Below are positions 49,624-60,800 of a stretch of DNA of 64,000 nucleotides, one piece after another. The notes beneath the pieces were generated by a model. That model was not told the DNA's origin. It worked only from the letters and a program-made list of their open reading frames with translations, and did no database searches. The stretch lies in the NCBI RefSeq assembly GCF_028009165.1, contig NC_079245.1:3906001-3970000 (forward strand), in the 5' to 3' direction. The DNA comes from Akanthomyces muscarius (taxonomy: Eukaryota; Ascomycota; Sordariomycetes; Hypocreales; Cordycipitaceae). A program made the translations under genes and the position numbers. The number at the start of each line of letters is the position of its first letter. The stretch's first letter is position 1.

Positions 49624-51357
49624 AGCGAAGAACATACGATTTGCTAATACTACTTCCATGTACCGCTACTCCCGCGTGACAAGTTCATGAGGCGTCGCGA
49701 CTACCGACGCGGCCGACGCGGCCGACGCTGCCGCCGTGACCTCGCCCAGACCAGTCGACTAAGCTGATGTTGGAACCAACGAACCCTTACGTCGACGAGA
49801 GGCCGATATTGGTCGGGCTTTTGTTTAGTTGGTTAACTGACGCCCGATGGATGGCCTGTCCACTTGTCTAGCGAATCTGTATGTGGATTCCTCCCGCGAG
49901 ATTTCCTCCTCGGCATCCTGGATCTGCTCTTTCGTCAAGGCATACCCATAGCTGACCATTTAAAATTCGCCGCTATCTAGGCGGTGAGCAAGGAAAATTG
50001 GCCAAACGGCCCTGGTAACCTGGTTCTTGTTTAGTTTGACGGGGACGTGATGTCGACAATGTCGCCGCCTGCTATTGCTTCGGTGTCCTCACTTGCGCCT
50101 TATTTGGCCGACCGTACTAGATTCAGACGCGGTCTTCCTCAACACAGGTGGGAGAGGCTGCCAGTCTTCTGGCACTTGCGTGTGAACTTGGCCTGACTTC
50201 CACTGTGGCCCCGGGTAGAGGCGGGATATCCTTCGCAGCGTGCAGCGAGCGATGTAAAGCAAGTCAACCATGGACTCTTAACTATTGTCTTCCTGCCAAG
50301 AGGTATCCGCCCACGGTAACACATTTAATCGTAATATTCTTCCGTGTGGATCTAATTAGGAGGGTACGTGCGCAGGGAATGGCTCACTACTTGGACAGGG
50401 TTTCGAGTTACGAGTAGTAAGGCAGGCCGTGGTTTAGCATAAGCCTCAAGCATAGCAAATATCATGCCAACCATCGACTTGACAACGAAGTCCAGCTAAG
50501 ACCCTTCATAGAGGGCCGCTTCCAACGGGCACTCTATCACTACCAGTTGATTCGGAAAATTAAGAAAGAAAGGGAATCTAACAGCAAGCCGCTATATCCT
50601 CAAACAAGTGACAAATTAGCAGAGCGTAGATTGTGGATACGCGCATATAAAGTAGTAGTAGACCAGTCGCTCGTTGCGGCCTCACAACATGCCCTTGGGT
50701 GACATGCCATCGGAGCGGCGGACGGAGCTATGTTCGTTCAGCCCCATACGCTATAAATGGCGGCCTCCGCCAGGCTTGCTCCTCCTGGACGCCGCCATGG
50801 GTCCAAATCAGGCTGCGCAGCCTAGCGCACTCTGGCAACGGTCACACTTCACACAAATTCTGAGCCTTGGCGGCATTAGCGCCGCATTGGTGGCGCCAAG
50901 GTACACCAATAGCACAGATCACGAAGAAAGTCCTCGAAGTTCATCTCCATCCCAGCAGCCTTGCCACGATCCACCTCACCGTAGAGTACGCTCTAAAACC
51001 CCAGCCGGCCCAGTGTACGTGGCTTATACTACTACGCGAGCGACGACGGGGATAAAGAACCTGCAAGATGACCATAATAATCGACGATGGCGACGCCTTT
51101 CCGCTGCATAAAGCCACCGCGCGAAATATAGTCATGCATGCTCCGTCAGCATGGTACTTTTTCCTGCGTAAGTACACAGATCAGGTTAGTGAAATGGTTC
51201 ATAGCTGTCAACATACGATTAGAGGCCAACAGTATCGTGAAAGCTAGGTATAAATACTCGCCGCGCTGACCTAGAGACGAGGAATCCCTTATGCTTCTCT
51301 TTCATATCAGCAGCGTAATAGCATTTCTCCTACCGAACGCTCCTGTTTGGTCTTAAA
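49624..51357. other. Intergenic stretch with possible gene remnants
   Basis: No supportable gene. GC-rich CGACGCGGC units recur near 49.71 kb. On the minus strand at about 49.85-49.96 kb a short frame reads YGYALTKEQIQDAEEEISRE, which looks protein-like but has no partner exons. The plus-strand frame at 50674-51111 shows no domain. Confidence 0.4.
51249..51256 (+). promoter_or_regulatory. TATA box
   Basis: TATAAATA lies 102-109 bp before the ATG of the secreted protein gene at 51358. Confidence 0.6.
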
Positions 51358-52779
51358 ATGCGTGGTTTTCTCGTCCTTCTTGGACTTAGCTCCGTCGTAT
51401 GTGGCTCTGTTGCAGAACCACGCCACAGCGACTCTTACAGCGAATGCTATGCAGACAGAGGGTGCGTTATTTTCAAGCGTCTAGCAGATACAAAATCGGT
51501 TATGCAAACTTACAAGCGACAGTCTGGAGCAGAAGGATCTCAATGAAGCCGGTCGATTCTTGGAGGAGAACCTGGCCGCTACCCCAGCGGGACTGCCCAT
51601 GGCCATGAATGAATGCGCGTACAAGCGCCATAACACCACCATCATGTCCATCTGCAACGGCAGCGCGCGTAACCGCACTATTACCCAGGGTGAGGTGAAG
51701 CGTGGCATCGCCCAGCTATTCAAGGACTGCAACAAGCTTGGGACGTTCACAGGTGTGCACGTGGTCAACAACCTCACCTTTGCCGCGTACGGGATCTTTG
51801 CCGGCATCAACATCAAGCCACCTGGCGGCAAGAACCCACCTGACACGCCAGGCTCGGTGAGAAAACGCGGCAGAGGAAGCTGGCTCGAGTTTGTGGGCGA
51901 CAGCCCTCTCGGTGCCCGGGCCGACGAGACCGCAACAGATTGCCCGGTCAGCTTTTTTGGAAAGTCGCGCACCGATTGTCCCAGGCCCGAGGGCATCACG
52001 CTAAACGAAGACGGATCCTGCGGTCCGATTCGGCCCAACATGAACTCGTGCCAGACCTTCTGCGAGCAGAAACGTACCGGCCTGCTTGGACCAGAGACAC
52101 GGGCACCTGGCGAGGCCGGAGAGTCGCAGCCGCCAGGCCAGGCACTGGCCTTGACCAAGGGCAAAGAGACGTCTATCAGCCAAGGCTTCTCCGCCGGTCT
52201 CGAAGGTGTGGTCAAGGAAGTGTTCGGAGCAGGTGTTACATATGAGTGTCAGTCTGCCTTTCTCCCCTATCGAATCATGATGAGGGCTTCATACTAACTA
52301 TCAGCGTATAGGGAGCCATGGTTCCGCTAAAATGGAGTCCATCGAGCGCACAGCTGATCCAGCGGCCGACCCAGAGATGTGGACGCGATGGGTCTTCTTC
52401 CCAAAACTGATCGAAAGCTGTGGCACCATCTCCAAGAAGAAGTCAGAACTGCAGATTGTCGGAAAAGGCGGAAGCGTGCCGGCTTGCAAGGGCGATGTCG
52501 AAACTCTCACAGACAAGTGCAGCATTTCGCCCTACCTCGTCGACGGCGAGGCTTCTGCTCTGTGGGCACTGCGTACGTTCCGTTTTCTTGTCCTTGTTTA
52601 TTCTTCATGCTCTTTTCTATACGCTCATACTAACAATACTAGGGTACGAGTGGCAAGATGGAGTGATGAAGCCAATGGATCAGCAACATCCGAGCTACAA
52701 GTCTATTTGCAACACTCCGGACCCGGACGGTGATGGAGAGGACGAGTGTATTGGGGGCGTTCCTCCAGCGCCCGAGTAA
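51358..52779 (+). CDS. Large secreted cysteine-containing protein, unknown family
   Basis: Exons 51358-51461, 51517-52247, 52312-52572 and 52643-52779 join in phase to 410 aa. Residues 1-20 (MRGFLVLLGLSSVVCGSVAE) are a signal peptide. The N-terminal third (RFLEENLAATPAG, ITQGEVKRGIAQLFKDCNKL, TFAAYGIFAGINI) resembles secreted fungal effector-type domains. The middle has CPRPEGITLNEDGSCGPIRP and NSCQTFCEQKRTG. A stretch ETSISQGFSAGLEGVVKEVF-GAGVTYEWSHGSA, bridging the second intron, alternates polar and apolar residues like a beta-strand or amphipathic region. The end is Asp-rich (DPDGDGEDEC). Introns are 55, 64 and 70 nt. At the first intron, donor 51462 and acceptor 51516 were chosen since only they keep frame. 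No catalytic motif was recognised and function is unknown. Confidence 0.75.
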
Positions 52780-53422
52780 CTCTGCTTTAGTCGAGGGCCA
52801 TCAAGAGACTGCCTGGCTTCGCCAGTGTGAAGTCTGGTCTATCTGGCTAGAGAGGTAAGCTTGACATTTCAGGCAAGTGGGTTTAGGCAAATGGGCGTAG
52901 TGGCTTACAATAAAGTCTGGACGACCATCAGCTAGCGCCGATTAGGGTAGAACCAACCAATTTGTTTGCATTATGTGCGAGCACTATGATATTTTATTGG
53001 CGGCGTGCATGACGCGTGACGTGCCAGTCTCCATGAAAGACTTGGCGGCGTACCTTGGTCTATAAGGCTGCTGCCTTGGAGACGCCGGTACTTGTCCCTT
53101 TTCTGAAGACGGCGTGAAGTATTGTTGTTTCTTGCCTGTGGAAAAAGAGGAAGCGTGGATTGCTGAGCTGGTGTCACGCCATGCAGGCGCAGAATCTCGG
53201 TGCATCGTGAATAAATCTCACCCCAAAATGGGTCACAGGAAGATGTCATGAAGAAGAAGTGAGGAGTATGATAGAAGACTTATTCTACCGGGAAGTAATA
53301 GTGGTTTTAGAATGTGTATGTAGTATTACTTCCTAGTCTAGACAGGGCAGCTCGTAGTCGTTGTACAGGGCCGCTACGAGCGGGCTCCGTCAACGACCTA
53401 ACTATGATGGATCCACTTTCAT
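52780..53422. other. Convergent 3' intergenic region
   Basis: It lies between the ends of two convergent genes. Short frames at 52.97-53.25 kb show no domain. Confidence 0.5.
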
Positions 53423-54063
53423 TTATACCATGTAAGCCACGAGAGCCACCACGAGCGAAAACACCACGCCCCGTGATTTTGTAGTCCGGAAGCTCGCGCC
53501 CTGGCCCTCCGCCTCTCGGCCTTTCTTCACCAGGCCATAGTCAACCCATTCACACCTACTGTCGACGGTTATGGGCGTCGAATTCTTCGCCCCTGATTGC
53601 ACCGCAGCCTTGGCACAATCCTCCCAGCCTTCCGCGAGCGTCTGGTTTGACGTAGCACAGTATTTCGATATGCAATTATACTCTGTGTAGTATCTGTTTG
53701 CTATGCCTTGCGTGGTGTCAGGATCCAAGGGGCAGCAGGGCCGGAGCAACTCCCACTCATCCCCAGCACCTAGTGGATAGGGGCTAGCATCGGAGCTTTC
53801 CTTCGCAGAAAACGTGGCTCGGCACAATATGGGCAAGTGATACTCTTCAGGTAGACGCCCGCAAGCGACTCTGTCAAACACCCATGACTGTTGGATCTGC
53901 CGAGCGTCAGCTCTACGCCGTCGGCCGGATGACAGCCAATTGAACTTACCGCAAGAGGATCACCGAGTGTGAAGTTGAGAATCTTTCCCATGTCGTATCG
54001 CGTGGCGGTGATGGGAAGAAAGAGGAAAAGGCTCGGGGCTCGGCGTCCAGACTTTATTTTCAT
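53423..54063 (-). CDS. Small membrane- or GPI-anchored protein, unknown function
   Basis: Exons 54063-53950 and 53887-53423 (intron 62 nt) give 192 aa. The chain contains GKILNFTLGDPLA, SWVFDRVACGRLPEEYHLPI, ELLRPCCPLDPDTTQGI, EYNCISKYCATSNQTL and DSRCEWVDYG, so at least eight cysteines. It ends in a hydrophobic tail (GVVFSLVVALVAYMV) that fits a GPI signal or a C-terminal membrane anchor. The start is doubtful: the ATG at 54063 gives MKIKSGRRAPSLFLFLPITA, a weak signal peptide, while the ATG at 53991 starts MGKILNFTLGD. No family with known function was recognised. The tail recalls that of the protein at 25.4-26.2 kb, but their cores differ. Confidence 0.62.
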
Positions 54064-54517
54064 GCCACACTCGCTCTGCTTCCAAACTCCAATGGACAAC
54101 CCTGGTCAGACCTGGCACCACACGCCCCGCCCTGTATATGACTGTATAGGCCCATCGGGAAATGAGCAGGCCATCGATCGTCTCGGCTTCACGAGGCTAT
54201 GACAAGAACAACAGTCACGCGCCACCAGCGTAGCAAAAGCGCATGCTACCACGGAAAAAATCAGGCTGCAGGGCTACCTAAGCCCTGTACGCCACTAGGA
54301 CAAGCTTAAGCTAAGCTTCCATACAAGTCTGCATTAGCGCTCAACGGCGTGGTGGGGTAGGCCACCGGCGCCACCGTAAGATGAAGCCGTGTCAAGGTGG
54401 CTCGTATGGCGGTCCGGACGGACGATACAGTCCTTTCCGATGTCTCCTCCCTTCCGACCGTACCATGAAAAGAGCGTCAACGTACGCTCGTGCGCGGATG
54501 CATTTCGTCTGCCAGAC
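54064..54517. other. Divergent promoter region
   Basis: It lies between the divergent small anchored protein and SET genes. The upstream open frame from 54389 is in phase with the SET gene but is not needed. Confidence 0.45.
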
Positions 54518-55524
54518 ATGAAGCTCTCGGGACTGCTGCCTTCTTTGCTGCTGCTCACAGATCAGGTACGTGATTGTACAGCGTGCTTGTGGGCGCCACG
54601 GCTTCTGTCGGCCGGATGGCCCTATGCGCGGCAAGCCGAGGGGACCAATTGCCCAGCGCCGGGCGTGCTGCGACGTCTAACACTAGGGCGAAAGGCGCTA
54701 CCGGCCAGGTTGCAAAAGTCCTTAGGCTCTTTTCATCTATATTCTTCGCACGAGTTTGGAAGTCACGGCGGCATAGGCGTACTGGGAACAGCCGACCAGG
54801 CCGACTACCTTGGACGACTAGCGGCGTTTTATGAAGAAGATGCTTTTTCCACGCAAAACACGGAAGAGGCCGGCTTGCTCGACGTGGTCAACACTCCCGG
54901 CCGGGGCCGCGGTCTGATCGCTACGCGGACGCTGCAGCGCGGAGATGTAGTCATGGCTCGTCGGCCGGTGCTGCTGCTTGACTTGGACGTGTACACAGAC
55001 CTGGACAGGGCGCAGTGGGTGGAGGTTCACCACGAGGCGGTCGCCGCACTGCCTCTACGAACGCGCTCCATGTTTTGGCAGCTAGACGGTGCTGGGCAAG
55101 TCGACGCCTTGACGGATCGGATTCGAACCAACGCGTTTGCGGTGATGGTCGGGGACAAGGCATACCACGCCGTTTTCCCGGATATTTCAGTACGTGGCGC
55201 ACCACACTGACAGGCTAGCGCGAGATCTAGCACCACTCAGACGCTGACCTATGGAAGATGCTGAACCACGACTGCGGGCCCAACGCTGCATATCATTTCG
55301 ATGTGGCTTCCCTTACGCAATATGTGACGGCTACGACGACGATTTTCGCCGGGACAGAAATCACAATATCGTATCTGCAGCCCGCGATGGCCCTCCAATC
55401 ACGCCGCCAGCATTTACGCTCGTTGTGGGGGTTTCACTGTTCGTGCAGCAAATGCGAAGCAGAAGAAGGCGCCGAGTTGCAAGCAGTTGCCCCAGCCAAA
55501 GAGGAGTTTTCAGCGGATGGTTGA
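54518..55524 (+). CDS. SET-domain protein
   Basis: Exons 54518-55189 and 55258-55524 (intron 68 nt) give 312 aa. The start at 54518 yields MKLSGLLPSLLLLTDQ, a possible signal peptide; an in-frame ATG at 54389 would add 43 residues. The SET fold is seen from about residue 125: VVNTPGRGRGLIATRTLQRG and VVMARRPVLLLD at its start, RIRTNAFAV in the middle, then after the intron MLNHDCGPNAAYHF (the NHxCxPN cofactor/substrate motif), EITISYL and the post-SET zinc cluster CSCSKC. Such SMYD/SET-like proteins transfer methyl groups from S-adenosylmethionine to protein lysines, but many fungal accessory members have no known substrate. If the signal peptide is real it would be unusual for a methyltransferase. 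The frame is intact. Confidence 0.8.
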
Positions 55525-56449
55525 TTTAAAAGAAAAGGGTTTTTAAAAAACATCGATTGTGTGATATAGAGCCGCACCGCTGAGCTGGCATCTAGACCAA
55601 AGCTGTTGCCAAGCTGTGATTCTCTGAGTATTGTGTCCAGTTCAGGGTATGGCCAGGCATAGGGCGCAAAGCTGCGCTGCGAATAATCTACAGGATCGCA
55701 ATGCGGATGAGCCAAAGGTTCGTACTACAAACAAAAGCATGGTGGATATAGGGAAGGCCACTACATTCAAGAGCTCAAATGGGATTCTTCAATAGACCCT
55801 CTACAATACTCTGTACAACGCCTCCAACCCAACTGCCTAAGTATCTTGTCCCAAAAGAAAATCAAGCGAAGCTGCTTTGAGCCGAATCTGATCGGGAGGA
55901 CGGCGCCAGGCAGCGGGCCTGGCTCGTTACGGCCCGGGTATGGATTAGCGATGAAAAAAAAACATGGCGAGAGCAAATATTCAAACCACGCGGCATGGCG
56001 CAGCGAGGCGCTTCGTATTATGCCAACCAATAAGCAGATCGTAACTGTATAAGTGCTGCAGGGTAGGGTTCGGTGTAGCAGTTAATGAGTTGATGAAAAC
56101 TAGTTGGTGAAGTAGGACAGTCTTCACGAAAGACTCATAATGCACGGACTAAGAGTATATTCTAGTAGCCTGTTCTGCTCAGCTCTTTTTCCTTTTCTTC
56201 TTTTCTTCCCCCCCCTTTTTTTTTGGGTTTCCAGTTCTTTGTCTCAGTCCCGGTCCCTCTCTTTTTTTTGCCTGTTTAGTTTTTCTCGTTAACTAAACTC
56301 TACCATTTTTTTTTAGTTACTCCTTTCGTTGCTGCTGTCCTGTTCCTCTTCCTTTCCCGCCCCTACCCGCCCCTCCTTCCCTTTCTCCCTCAGCCTCACC
56401 CTCACCCGAGCCGTAACGCCAACACCAACACCAACCATAACCCTTCCAC

Positions 56450-56461
56450 TTAGGGTTAGGG
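56450..56461 (+). repeat. Interstitial telomere tract
   Basis: TTAGGGTTAGGG preceded by ATAACCCTTCCAC, so opposite-sense telomere-like units stand nearly back to back. Confidence 0.65.
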
Positions 56462-57224
56462 CGCTGCGAGACAAAGTGCGTGCAGCAGGGTGAAGGGGAA
56501 GACGGAGGATTGTTTTGACCCTCTCTTCGTAACCCCTCGCTGAAACAGTCTAGACACTAACCATCCGACCCTCTTACGTCTCTTCCTTCCTTTCTTCCTT
56601 CCGGTGGACAGCGTGCGAGGAGAGTCTTTCGCTCTCTGTCCTTCTTCCTCGGTGACAGAGCTTAGGGCACTGGAGGCGGGACCAGTACATCTTCGCTGGA
56701 ACGGGAAGCGCGTGTTTTTGGAGCTACAAGTTGAAGCAGAGACCTAGTCACTACTCTCAACGGACAACCCTAACAGAACCCTAACCCTGGCGTACCCTAA
56801 CACCAACCCTGAGTGTAAGTTATGCCTAGAGTAGGGTCAAGGGTTGTGTAGAGGACTGGTCCTAAGAGTGTCAGTGCCTACGCCTGTCTTCGCAACTCGT
56901 TGCCGAGAGCGCCCTCCCCCTTCACTTCCGCCCTCCCACCCTTTCGCTTCTCTTTCCTTTCTTGTGGGTGGACAAGGTGTGAGGCAAGCCTTTTGCTGCT
57001 TTTTTCCTTAGCAGACGGCTTCTTCACACAGGAGGTTGGAGTACGGCTGGTGCAACGTGCGGGGCTTGTGCTTCTGGAGCTGGAGCTGTAGTGAGCCTGT
57101 TTACGTCTCTACTACTTTACGTCTGTGCCTCTTTACCTCTTTCCCTCTTCAGCTTTTTAGCTCTTTACCTTTTCTACTTTCTTGCCTTTTAGCCTTTTAG
57201 CCTCTTAACCTCTGAAAGTGTAGT

Positions 57225-57360
57225 TTGTGTTGAAGTTGAAGTTGAAGTGTAGTTTGTGTTAAAAGTGAAGTTGAAGTTGAAGTGTAGTTTGTGTAGAAAG
57301 TGAAGTGAGGTTGAGAAGTTAGTGTTAGGTTGAAGTTGAAGTTGAAGTTGAAGTTGTGGT
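57225..57360 (+). repeat. TTGAAG minisatellite
   Basis: GTTGAA hexamer arrays alternate with two or three copies of a longer unit containing AGTGTAGTTTGTGT. Confidence 0.8.
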
Positions 57361-57392
57361 TGAAGTATAAATTTTTGGAGGGTGGGGGTAGT

Positions 57393-57404
57393 GGTTAGGG
57401 TTAG
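57393..57404 (+). repeat. Interstitial telomere tract at the non-LTR element 3' end
   Basis: GGTTAGGGTTAG lies where the 3' untranslated part of the minus-strand retrotransposon appears to stop. Read in the element's sense it is CTAACCCTAACC. Confidence 0.6.
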
Positions 57405-57539
57405 AAACTGTAAATTGAGTTATCTAAGCTAGCTCGCTCGGGAATTTTCTAATAATACATTTAGAGAAAGTAATAGTAAGGAAAGAAAGTAAAGAGGAGA
57501 GTGTCCTAAGAAAGAGAGTATAGGGTAGGTAGTATAGGG

Positions 57540-57790
57540 TGGGTGGTATAGGGTAGGTGGAGGGGGGGTGCTAGAATATGTGTTCTAGCTATAGAAGGTG
57601 CTAGGACGTGGGTTCTAGCTGATAGAGGTGCTAGAGCGCGTGTTCTGGCTGCTAGAGGCGCTAGAGTGTGTGTTCTAGCTGCTAGAAGGTGCTAGAGCGT
57701 GTGTTCTAGCTGCTTAGAAGGCGCTAGAGTGTGTGTTCTAGCTGCTAGAAGGTGCTAGAATGTGTGTTCTAGCTGGTAGAGGGTGTTACT
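57540..57790 (-). repeat. Tandem repeat in the element's 3' region
   Basis: About six or seven imperfect copies of a unit near 36 bp, such as GGTGCTAGAGYGTGTGTTCT followed by AGCTGCTAGAA. Confidence 0.8.
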
Positions 57791-57829
57791 ATAGGTGTTA
57801 TAGTGGGTAGAGGGGCGTTATAGTGGCTC

Positions 57830-60800
57830 TTAGCTGCCTAGGAGCTGCTGGGAGGCAGTTGGGGAGCTGGTTGACCGCTGGGAGCGCTGGGGTGGCTGCT
57901 GGGAGGCTGTTGTAGAGCGCTGGGAGCGCCGGAGGGGCGGCGGCGGGGAGGGGAGGTCCGGCAGGCCCTTGGCGGCTCTGTTCCGGGCCTTCTGGGCGGC
58001 TGTCATAGCCTTGTATTCCCTCTGGAAGCGCTGGGACGAGGTTTCCGGTGGCTGGGAGCCTTCTGAAGGCGCTAGAGAGCGCTGGGTTCCTTCTAACAGG
58101 TGCTGCATGTACCGGGAGGCGCCCGTGGGGCGCTGGGCGGCTGCTGTAGGCTCTGAAGGGCGCTGGGCGGCTGTTGCTGGCACTGACGGGCGCTGGGCGG
58201 CTGTTGCAGGCACTGACGGGCGCTGGGCGGCTGCTGCAGGCACTGACGGGCGCTGGGTGGCTGCTACAGGCACTGAAGAGCGCTGGGCGGCTGCTGCAGG
58301 CACTAAAGAGCGCTGGGCGGCTGCTGCAGGCACTGACGGGCGCTGGGCGGCTGTTATAGGCGCTGAAGAGCGCTGAAAGGACCGCTGGACGTGCTGGGGG
58401 GGCATGAGGGTCTGTGTGGCAGGTCCTCCCCGGAGCCCTTCGCGTATAGCGGCCCACGAGGTGCTAGGAGGCGGCTGCTTCCTAGCGATAGAGGCGCTAG
58501 AGTGTACCCGGGCCTTGTAGAGCGCTAAAGAGACCATTGTGTCCAGCCAGGTAGCTGCCACAGGTCCTATAGTGGTCTGCAGGTCCTTATAGGTCTTTGT
58601 GGTTGCCTTTTCCATTAGGCCACCAGCAGAGATAATAATCGGGTAAAATTGGGGTCCTAGGGACCTGTATTTAGCCCTTTTAGCGTCTGCAGCCTCCTGT
58701 AGGGCCTTCTGGGGGTCCTCTCGTGCTGACGCCTTGTTTATAGCGACAATTTGGACGTCATAGTACCTAACCGAGCCATTTAAGGTTGTGGATAGGTCTG
58801 GGCGGAGGTCCTGGTTACCCTGGAGCTTCGGCTCGAGCTTTGGGTCCAGGGTAGCAACGGTTGCGTTGAACAGGGCCCTGACGATGGCGTTATGGCGGAT
58901 TTGCCAGTGCCTTTCAGCGCCTTTACAGGTATCCTCGTGTCCTATCGTGACTATAGAGCCACAGTAGGTACAGGGTACGTTAAGTGGGCGTACAGGAAGA
59001 ATAAGACGTACCCTAAGGCCTTCTGTGACTTGGAAGTCTGCTAGTTTGGTTTGTTTTGATGTTGGCAGCACTTCCAGCCACTTCCGGCTAAGGTAGGTCG
59101 AATTTTCCAGTAGGGCCCGTTGTCCGTGTAGGGTAAGCTGGTCCTTGACCCTCTGGAGCCTTCCCTGGTTGATGTCCTTTATAGAGGGCTTATCTGGGGG
59201 GATTCGGACCTGTCCGGGCCCTTCCGGGGCTTCCAGGGGTACCTGCACGCCCCAGCTAGGCGCTGGGAAGGACGCTAGGTCCGCTGGGAGGTCTGTTGGG
59301 AGCGCTATAGGGGCGCTAGAGAGGAGGGGGCCTCTCTGGAAGCCGTCGAGCACTATAGAGGACGCTTTCTGGGCGTGGCTATAGTGTGTGTAAGGCATCT
59401 CCGCGTATAGGGTAAGTCCTAGGCCTCCCATACGTGTTGGGAGGGCTAGAAGGTCCTGGTTGGCTTGGATAGGTGCTGAGGGATCTTTCGAGGCGAGCTT
59501 TTCGACGGTGTGTAGGGTAAGGCGGTCGATTTCGTAGTATAGGTCTTCCAGGCCACTAGGAGCTAGCTGCCTGAGAAGGTGCCTAAGTAGGAAGGTAATA
59601 CTTCCTCGTAGGAGAAGGAGAGCATGCTGTTTAGGCATATTCTCTAGAGTAGATAAGACTCTCTTAAGAGTATCTATCTTACCCTGTAGGAAGGCTCTTC
59701 TTTGCTCTAGGGGGCCTATATAGGTTCCTAGGGCGTTGAGTCCTTCTTTTCTGACCTCTTCTAGGGTATAAAAGGTGGATTTGTAGGGGTTTAGCTTGAT
59801 TGGGGACCCGTGGAAGGCCTGGAAGACCTTTTCCCTAGGGTCCTTCTCTCTAGAGATAATATAGGTATCATCTAGGTACGAGATAAAGACGTCCTTTGGC
59901 AGGGCCTTCTGTGCAGCCTCTAGGGTAGGGCGGTACGCTAGGGACCAGATAAAGGCGCTAAGAGGGTCTCCCTGGCGTACCCCTGAAGAGCTCGCTATAG
60001 TGCTTCCGTCCTCTAGGAAGAGTACCGCGGCGTGGTTATACGCCCACTGTGCTGACCTGTAAAATACAGGGGCATAGAGGCTAACAGCAGCCGCTATAGC
60101 CTTCCGAGGGAGGGCGTTAAAGGCGTTTTCGGCGTCTAACGAGCCGATAGAGCGTGCTTTTAGCTTATTCCCCCCTGTAATTGCCTCTGAAAGGAGGAAG
60201 ATCGCTGGTTCCACGCCTCCCGGGCTTCCAACGCCTAGTTGGTTCGGTAGGAGCATGCCGTCCTGGTATAGGGTAGCTAGGATCGCTTTCGTAGCTACCC
60301 TATAGAGTATATCGCCTATCGCGATAGGTCTTATACCCCCGTCCTTCTTCTTCAGGGCAATAAGCCGTGAGGACGTTAGGAGGTCCTTTCCAGGTGCTGT
60401 GCCTTGCCGTATCATGTCCGCCAGCAGCCGTAGGAGCTCTAGGACCGCTGAATCCTTCGCTATAGCGATGTCTAGCAGGTACCGGGTCCAGCCGGACGGT
60501 CCGGCGGCCTTTTCCCTGCTTATAGAGCTTATAGTGGATAGGATCGCTTCTATAGGGATCTTCTGGCCTGGAGACGGGCTTGTTGGGGAGTTGAAGGGGT
60601 CAGAAGGCCCTATAGGGTGTTTCTGACGGAGGGTCTCTAGGGTAGAGGCGTCTATAGGCGCTAGTGGCGAATTGTCCACTATCGTCCTAGACGCTCTTCC
60701 TAAGAAACCGGCTTCTAGAAGGTGTGTAGCCTTCTTTTCGGCGGTAGAGAAGGACGTGTCTTCTCGTATAGGGTAGGTAGGGACCTCTAGGGTATCTAGG

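Larger units (their letters stand above)
55525..57392. other. Repeat-rich subtelomere-like stretch, no gene
   Basis: It includes long polypyrimidine runs (56.19-56.40 kb), scattered CCCTAA/TTAGGG variants (AACCCTAACCCT at 56777-56788, others at 56.76-56.81 kb) and CTTTTAGCC-type short repeats (57.1-57.2 kb). No protein-coding signal was recognised. Confidence 0.6.

Noticed and set aside
50674..51111. 145-codon plus-strand frame as a gene
   Set aside because: Three frames are equally open, no domain is seen and there is no intron support.
57540..57790. CRISPR-like array
   Set aside because: Repeats are imperfect, spacers are not unique, and the host is a eukaryote; this is a tandem repeat of the retrotransposon 3' region.
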